Source: Bryobacteraceae bacterium (lineage in GTDB: Bacteria > Acidobacteriota > Terriglobia > Bryobacterales > Bryobacteraceae). From it: a stretch of 6,574 nt of DNA. Positions 1 through 3,931 of this stretch are shown piece by piece. Where the stretch lies: the NCBI GenBank assembly GCA_014379815.1, contig JACMLA010000898.1, positions 1 through 6,574 of the forward strand, written 5' to 3'. The stretch's first letter is position 1. Each line of letters opens with the position of its first letter. A model generated the notes under the pieces. That model was not told where the DNA came from and searched no databases. It saw only the letters and a list, made by a program, of their open reading frames with translations. A program made the translations under genes and the position numbers.

Positions 1-1109
1 CGGGTGGAAAGCGGAGAAATGCGGTTTGCGGGAATCCGGTTGTCGGGAAACGGTGTACCTGGATCGATGACCACGTTGCTCTGAACAACGCGCGTGAAAG
101 GATCTCTGATTAGCGTTGTCAGATTAGAAAAGTCGCCCGCCCTCTGCATGGCATTCGGAACGTTTCCGGTAGAAGTCAGGGCCTTGCGTTCGCGTAGTCC
201 TTCATAAGAGAAGAGCCAGAACAAACGGCTTTTCACAATCGGTCCGCTGGCTGTCACTCCAAACTGGTTGCGCTTGAAGGGCGGAATCGCCCGGTCTCCT
301 CGGTCAAAATAGTTCTTCGCATCGAGAGCTGAGTTCCGGAGAAATTCAAAGACCGCTCCGTGAATCTGGTTGCTTCCGCTTTTCGTGGATACGTTGATCT
401 GTGCGATGCCACGACCGTATTCGGCCTGGAACAAACCGCTTTCGACTTTGAACTCCTGAAGCGCATCGATCGACGGCAGCATGAGGTAGGTGTTGAAATT
501 TGGATCTGTATTCTCAACTCCGTCCAGCGTGTAGTGATTGAAGTGAACACGTTGTCCTGCCACATTCAAAGCGAATGAATTCCGCGAGCCTCCCATACGC
601 TGCTGCCCCTGGGAAGACGCTGGACCATAGGTCGTGGCGCCCGGCGCGAGTGAGGCGAGCTGGAGGTAATTCCTGCCATTCAGCGGAAGATCCACAATCC
701 GCTTGTTCTCGATCACAGTGCCGAGTTCGGTAGTTTCGGATTGCAGTATCGGAGCCTGCGCAGCCACTTGCACGGTCTCAGAGACATTGCCGATCTGAAC
801 GGTAAGGTCTACACGGGCAACCTGGCCCACCTGCAGTTCCAGACCTTGCCGAATCTGTTTGGGAAATCCTTTGGCGTCGACTTCAAGGTTATACACGCCG
901 GGGGGCAGCGCCGGCAGGGCGTACAGACCGTCATCATCGGTTGTGGTGGTTCGCCGGACGTTGGTCGCCGGATTGACTGCTGAGATTTCAGCGCCGGAAA
1001 TAACAGCGCCGGAAGGGTCAGTGACTGTACCGTTGATTTGACCGGTCGGAGCCTGGGCGTAAGCTATTGCAGCCAGGGCGAGCGTGGTCACAACTGTTGT
1101 GATTCGCAT
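1..1109 (-). CDS. TonB-dependent receptor, Oar-like, with carboxypeptidase-regulatory-like N-terminus (partial, C-terminal part outside the window)
   Basis: The minus-strand frame opens with ATG at 1109 and stays open to the window edge, giving 369 residues. Residues 1-18 form a signal peptide (hydrophobic TTLALAAIA, signal peptidase I site AYA before QA). Residues 21-105 match a carboxypeptidase-regulatory-like beta-sandwich (GTVTDPSGAVISGA, DGLYALPALPPGVYNLEV, GF). A linker (SETVQVAAQAP, about 110-120) leads into the plug domain: IVDLPLNGRNYLQL near 138-151, LDGVENTDPN near 195-204, LQEFKVESGLFQAEYGR near 217-233 and STKSGSNQIHGAVFEF near 241-256. The first barrel strands follow (SRLFWLFSYEGLRERK). 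Known of the family: outer-membrane receptors that import large substrates using TonB energy; acidobacterial members are usually around 1000 residues or more, so roughly two thirds lies beyond position 1. The substrate cannot be told from this part. A strong ribosome binding site supports the start. It is transcribed divergently from the STAS gene. The family is clear; the substrate is unknown. Confidence 0.94.
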   Translation of the reverse strand, partial: MRITTVVTTLALAAIAYAQAPTGQINGTVTDPSGAVISGAEISAVNPATNVRRTTTTDDDGLYALPALPPGVYNLEVDAKGFPKQIRQGLELQVGQVARVDLTVQIGNVSETVQVAAQAPILQSETTELGTVIENKRIVDLPLNGRNYLQLASLAPGATTYGPASSQGQQRMGGSRNSFALNVAGQRVHFNHYTLDGVENTDPNFNTYLMLPSIDALQEFKVESGLFQAEYGRGIAQINVSTKSGSNQIHGAVFEFLRNSALDAKNYFDRGDRAIPPFKRNQFGVTASGPIVKSRLFWLFSYEGLRERKALTSTGNVPNAMQRAGDFSNLTTLIRDPFTRVVQSNVVIDPGTPFPDNRIPANRISPLST

Positions 1110-1116
1110 TCGGGGC

Positions 1117-1122
1117 CCTCCT
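1117..1122 (-). promoter_or_regulatory. Ribosome binding site of the TonB-dependent receptor
   Basis: On the minus strand this reads AGGAGG, a full Shine-Dalgarno core, 7 nt before the ATG at 1109. It fixes the start of the receptor, and the signal peptide begins immediately after it. Confidence 0.85.
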
Positions 1123-1204
1123 CATGAGACCTTTGACCGGAGACTCTATCACAGGGGCATGGGCTATCGCTCATGCGGACCGCGTAAGTGCGATATCTTC
1201 ATAC

Positions 1205-1209
1205 GAGGG
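1205..1209 (+). promoter_or_regulatory. Ribosome binding site that decides the STAS start
   Basis: GAGGG lies 5 nt before the ATG at 1215. An in-frame ATG further upstream at 1188 would add nine residues (MRYLHTREN) not typical of STAS proteins and would place this motif inside the gene. The 1215 start gives [11 protein letters not shown], a normal beginning for a SpoIIAA-like protein. Confidence 0.75.
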
Positions 1210-1214
1210 AAAAT

Positions 1215-1571
1215 ATGAGTCTTTCACTGACCATTCGAAAGTCCGGTGAGGTAACGGTTGTGGATGCTTCCGGGCGAATCACGCTCGGCGAAGCTACAGG
1301 CGCACTTCGTGAGACGGTACAAACAGAAGCTGAGAAGAACACCAAGATTCTGCTGAATCTGGCAGACGTCAGCTACATCGACAGCGCCGGACTGGGCGAA
1401 ATGCTCGGGTCCTACACCAGCGTTCGCAACCGGGGCGGAGACCTGAAGCTTCTGAACGTACAAAAGAAGATCCATGATTTGCTTCAGATTACGCGTCTGT
1501 ATACCATTTTCGAGACTTTCGAGGATGAGGCTACCGCAATTGCCAGCTACAGTAAATCGGCTTCGGCGTAG
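1215..1571 (+). CDS. STAS-domain anti-sigma factor antagonist (SpoIIAA/RsbV-like)
   Basis: A 118-residue protein that is a single STAS domain and nothing more, the usual size for free-standing antagonists. It begins with two beta strands ([23 protein letters not shown]), then [20 protein letters not shown] near 45-64, and the C-terminal strand and helix ([30 protein letters not shown]). Ser57 in YIDSAG sits where SpoIIAA and RsbV are phosphorylated. Known role: the unphosphorylated antagonist binds an anti-sigma kinase and frees a sigma factor; phosphorylation of the serine by that kinase switches this off. No RsbW-type kinase, PP2C phosphatase or sigma factor is visible here, so its partner must be encoded elsewhere. 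Such orphan antagonists may instead act in other signalling systems. The hydrolase gene overlaps its 3' end in another frame. The family is certain; the regulated process is unknown. Confidence 0.94.
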   Translation: MSLSLTIRKSGEVTVVDASGRITLGEATGALRETVQTEAEKNTKILLNLADVSYIDSAGLGEMLGSYTSVRNRGGDLKLLNVQKKIHDLLQITRLYTIFETFEDEATAIASYSKSASA

Positions 1572-2487
1572 ACGGACTTCGTCCAGGGCCCTTCTGATTG
1601 GGTCCTTGCTTGCGGCGACAATCTGCTGCGCCATGTCAGCTGCATCTCTGGAAGACTACGTTGAGCATGGCTACGCAAAGTCCGGCGACGTAAAGATCCA
1701 CTATGCAGCGATCGGGAAAGGGCCTCTGGTCGTGATGATCCATGGCTTCCCCGACTACTGGTATACATGGCGCAAGCAGATGCAGCCACTCGCTGCCGCC
1801 GGCTTTCGCGTCGCTGCGATGGACCTGCGGGGCTACAACCTGTCTGATAAGCCAAAGGGTATCGAAAGCTACGACATGAAGCTGCTTGTCTCGGATGTAT
1901 TGGCAGTGATCCGGAGCAACGGCGCCAGTCAGGCTGTTGTCGTAGGACATGACTGGGGCGGTGCCATTGCGTGGAATGTAGCGATGTTTGCGCCTGACGC
2001 AGTGGAACGGCTCATCATCCTGAATCTGCCTCATCCACGCGGTCTTGCCCGTGAGCTGGCAAGTAATCCGGAGCAGCAAAAGAACAGCGGCTATGCACGG
2101 GAATTCCAGAAGCCGGATTCCCACAAGGCGCTTACGGCAGAGGGTCTGGCAGGCTGGGTCACTGACGCGGAAGCCAAGCCGAAATACGTCGAGGCATTTG
2201 GCCGCTCAGACTTCGAAGCGATGATGAATTTCTATAAGCGAAACTATCCGCGCTCCGACGGGAACGCCTCCCTCAGTATTGCTCCCGCTATGCCGAAGGT
2301 AAAAGCTCCGGTTCTGATGATTCACGGTCTCAAGGACAAAGCTTTGATGGCACCCGCGTTGAACAACACGTGGGAGTGGCTGGAGCAGGATTTAACGCTG
2401 GTGACGATCCCCAACGCCGAGCATTTCGTACAGCAGGATGCTGCGGATCTTGTCACAAAGTCTATGTTGATGTGGCTTCGGCGATAG
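1525..2487 (+). CDS. Alpha/beta hydrolase, epoxide hydrolase-like, probably exported
   Basis: From the ATG at 1525 the product is 320 residues. Residues 12-40 look like a signal peptide: an RRRR n-region, a hydrophobic core [15 protein letters not shown], and possible cleavage near MSAA. The hydrolase fold follows: oxyanion motif HGFP at 73-76, [12 protein letters not shown] at 99-110, nucleophile elbow GHDWGG with Asp143, NLPHP at 167-171, a cap with Tyr190 (GYAREFQKP) and Tyr237 (NFYKR), acid Asp271 (GLKDKAL) and His300 (NAEHF). An aspartate nucleophile followed by Trp, with cap tyrosines, fits epoxide hydrolases, which open epoxides to diols; haloalkane dehalogenases share the Asp-Trp pair and are the main alternative. 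The start is uncertain. The ATG at 1525 has GAGG directly against it, which is too close. A TTG at 1540 has GAGG 9 nt upstream and keeps the signal peptide. An ATG at 1633 would remove it. The gene overlaps the STAS gene by 47 nt (32 nt from the TTG), so it is probably co-transcribed. Substrate unknown. Confidence 0.9.
   Translation: MRLPQLPATVNRLRRRRTSSRALLIGSLLAATICCAMSAASLEDYVEHGYAKSGDVKIHYAAIGKGPLVVMIHGFPDYWYTWRKQMQPLAAAGFRVAAMDLRGYNLSDKPKGIESYDMKLLVSDVLAVIRSNGASQAVVVGHDWGGAIAWNVAMFAPDAVERLIILNLPHPRGLARELASNPEQQKNSGYAREFQKPDSHKALTAEGLAGWVTDAEAKPKYVEAFGRSDFEAMMNFYKRNYPRSDGNASLSIAPAMPKVKAPVLMIHGLKDKALMAPALNNTWEWLEQDLTLVTIPNAEHFVQQDAADLVTKSMLMWLRR
1586..1605 (+). other. Small hairpin just after the STAS stop codon, inside the hydrolase 5' region
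   Basis: GGGCCC at 1586-1591 can pair with GGGTCC at 1600-1605 (six pairs, one G-U) across an 8-nt loop. TTGCTTG follows, which is only moderately T-rich. A smaller hairpin, GGAC-TTC-GTCC, lies just before it at 1574-1584. This could be a weak terminator for the STAS transcript, a structure affecting hydrolase translation, or chance in GC-rich coding DNA. Without a clear T tract I do not call it a terminator. Confidence 0.25.
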
Positions 2488-3820
2488 CTGCGGGTTCCGC
2501 CCGCCGCAACGGCTGCTTCTTCCAGTACGTCAGCGAACGCCAGGCCCATTCGATGGGACCGAATCTGTAGTGACGAAGCCAGATCGGGCTCACGATTAAC
2601 GACACCAGCCAGCACAGGAGAACGACGCCGTAAACCTGGTACCGCTCCATGGTTCCGTACAGCTTCAGACCGTAACCAGTGAAGATCATGCTGCAAAGGA
2701 TCGAGTGCAGAATGTAGTTGCTCAAAGCGGTTTGCCCCACGGCGCCCAGCTTTGTCGTGAGCCAGTCCCACGACCGGCTTCTGCACAGCAGCACAATCAA
2801 TGCGAGATGGCCCAACGCGACACTGAAGCGGCCGAGGTCATAGGTTGTGGCAAACGTAGTCTGCTGCACGGGATCGAAGTTGGACTGAATGATGGCCCAG
2901 GCGGTCCACGAGTTTAGCGGGATTCCAATTCCATAACCGATCAGGGCGAGCTTCCAGTAGAGGCTGGCAGGCTTGTCCCCGCGGAGCCAGCCGAGTTTGA
3001 ACAATCCCATCCCGAGGAACATCATGCTCCAGATATCCCAGTTCTCGGGCGAGTAGTACGCCGTTTCATGGAAGTCACTCACTTGTTGGGCACGAGCTTT
3101 GATGACCTCGCCGGGGTTGCCTCGCCACTCCTTCGCGTCTTTTTGCAGTTGCTCTGCTGTTGGCTTGTGATATTTCAGCCACTCGTCATACTCTTTTTTC
3201 TCCTCTTGTTGCTCTTCGGTCAGCTTCTTGCCGGACTTCTCGGCTGCAGTCGCAGCTCTGCCTTTTTCCAGCGTTTCCTTTGTCTCGTCAGCCTGGGCCA
3301 TATAGGCGAGCGAAGTACCTGCCAGGAAGAGGCTGCCGATAATCAACAGACCACGGGCCGACATGTTGCGAAAGGGGAAAAGGATCAACGCGCAGAGTGC
3401 GTAGGGGTATAGAATTTCGCCCAGCCAGAGCAGATACGCGTGGGCGATTCCAAAGAGGATCAGCCAGAGATGACGGCGGTAGAAGATGTCGGCGGCCTTA
3501 CCGGTCTTTTCCAGTCGCGACGTAAGCAGCACGATGCTGGCGCCGAAGATCAGCGAAAACAGGCAGCGCATCTTGCCTTCAGCGACAACGTGCAGGATTG
3601 CCCACACCATCAGATTTAGACCTGTGGCACCCCCGGTGACGGTCGGATTGTCGTAAGCGCCGCCATACATTGAGAACGGGATGATGTTCATCAGCAAGAT
3701 GCCGAGCAGCGCGAATCCGCGTACCGCGTCCAATGCGGTAATACGTTCGGCTTGCGAAACAGGGGCGGAGTCAACAGGACGCGCGGACGGTGATCCCGCG
3801 CTGAGTTCCATGGTTTCCAT
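2462..3820 (-). CDS. DUF418 (YeiB-like) polytopic membrane protein
   Basis: A 452-residue inner-membrane protein. Near the N-terminus [20 protein letters not shown] (27-46) is the hallmark first segment of DUF418 proteins. The C-terminal half carries the DUF418 domain: [16 protein letters not shown] (330-345), [15 protein letters not shown] (359-373) and [14 protein letters not shown] (420-433). I count about ten hydrophobic segments, for example near 31-49, 87-100, 116-150, 156-173, 262-278, 288-310, 330-346, 363-385 and 396-414. The family is often described as putative transporters and resembles membrane acyltransferases of the heparan-glucosaminide acetyltransferase type; no substrate is established, so none is assigned. 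Odd feature: residues about 176-245 are a strongly charged, Lys/Glu-rich, probably helical loop between membrane segments. The start is either Met1 (3820) or Met4 (3811); neither has a good ribosome binding site. Its 3' end overlaps the convergent hydrolase by 26 bp, and it diverges from the flavoprotein gene. It ends with a polar tail ([17 protein letters not shown]). Confidence 0.93.
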   Translation of the reverse strand: METMELSAGSPSARPVDSAPVSQAERITALDAVRGFALLGILLMNIIPFSMYGGAYDNPTVTGGATGLNLMVWAILHVVAEGKMRCLFSLIFGASIVLLTSRLEKTGKAADIFYRRHLWLILFGIAHAYLLWLGEILYPYALCALILFPFRNMSARGLLIIGSLFLAGTSLAYMAQADETKETLEKGRAATAAEKSGKKLTEEQQEEKKEYDEWLKYHKPTAEQLQKDAKEWRGNPGEVIKARAQQVSDFHETAYYSPENWDIWSMMFLGMGLFKLGWLRGDKPASLYWKLALIGYGIGIPLNSWTAWAIIQSNFDPVQQTTFATTYDLGRFSVALGHLALIVLLCRSRSWDWLTTKLGAVGQTALSNYILHSILCSMIFTGYGLKLYGTMERYQVYGVVLLCWLVSLIVSPIWLRHYRFGPIEWAWRSLTYWKKQPLRRAEPAAIAEATST

Positions 3821-3840
3821 AGGGGGTCTGCCGGTCTCGT

Positions 3841-3850
3841 CAGTATACTG
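3841..3850. repeat. Perfect 10-bp palindrome in a divergent intergenic region
   Basis: CAGTATACTG reads the same on both strands and sits about 20 bp upstream of the DUF418 start. It is followed by a near-tandem pair, GTGGAACGA (3852-3860) and GTGGAACAG (3861-3869). Within the palindrome, TATACT resembles a -10 box on either strand. It could be an operator or part of a promoter for the DUF418 gene; no convincing -35 accompanies it on the minus strand. Confidence 0.35.
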
Positions 3851-3881
3851 CGTGGAACGAGTGGAACAGAGCTCATCGCGG

Positions 3882-3887
3882 TATGAT
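3882..3887 (+). promoter_or_regulatory. Possible -10 box for the flavoprotein gene
   Basis: TATGAT differs from the TATAAT consensus at one position and lies 44 nt before the proposed GTG start at 3932, in the right direction and distance for a promoter. There is no recognisable TTGACA-like -35 at the expected spacing (about 3859-3864 reads GAGTGG), so this is weak. The same bases contain two overlapping ATG codons discussed under the start problem of this gene. Confidence 0.22.
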
Positions 3888-3931
3888 GAAAGTTGAGTTA
3901 AGCGGCGCTGGCGGCGTCCCCTTTACGTTTC

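Noticed and set aside
254..1041. Several short open frames on both strands (for example 360-578 and 741-983 on plus, 254-565 on minus)
   Set aside because: They lie inside the TonB-dependent receptor, whose frame shows clear family motifs throughout; the short frames have no recognisable content or ribosome binding sites.
1133..1170. A TTGACC -35 with TATCGC as -10 upstream of the STAS gene
   Set aside because: The spacing is about 26 bp, far from the usual 17, so it is not a credible sigma-70 promoter.
1561..1635. Tat signal or lipoprotein signal in the hydrolase leader
   Set aside because: The arginine run is not followed by the Tat consensus, and the cysteines in ATICC do not fit a lipobox. 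A Sec-type leader is the better reading.
1636..2124. Minus-strand open frame of 162 codons opposite the hydrolase
   Set aside because: The plus strand encodes all the catalytic motifs of the hydrolase here, and the antisense product has no domain signature.
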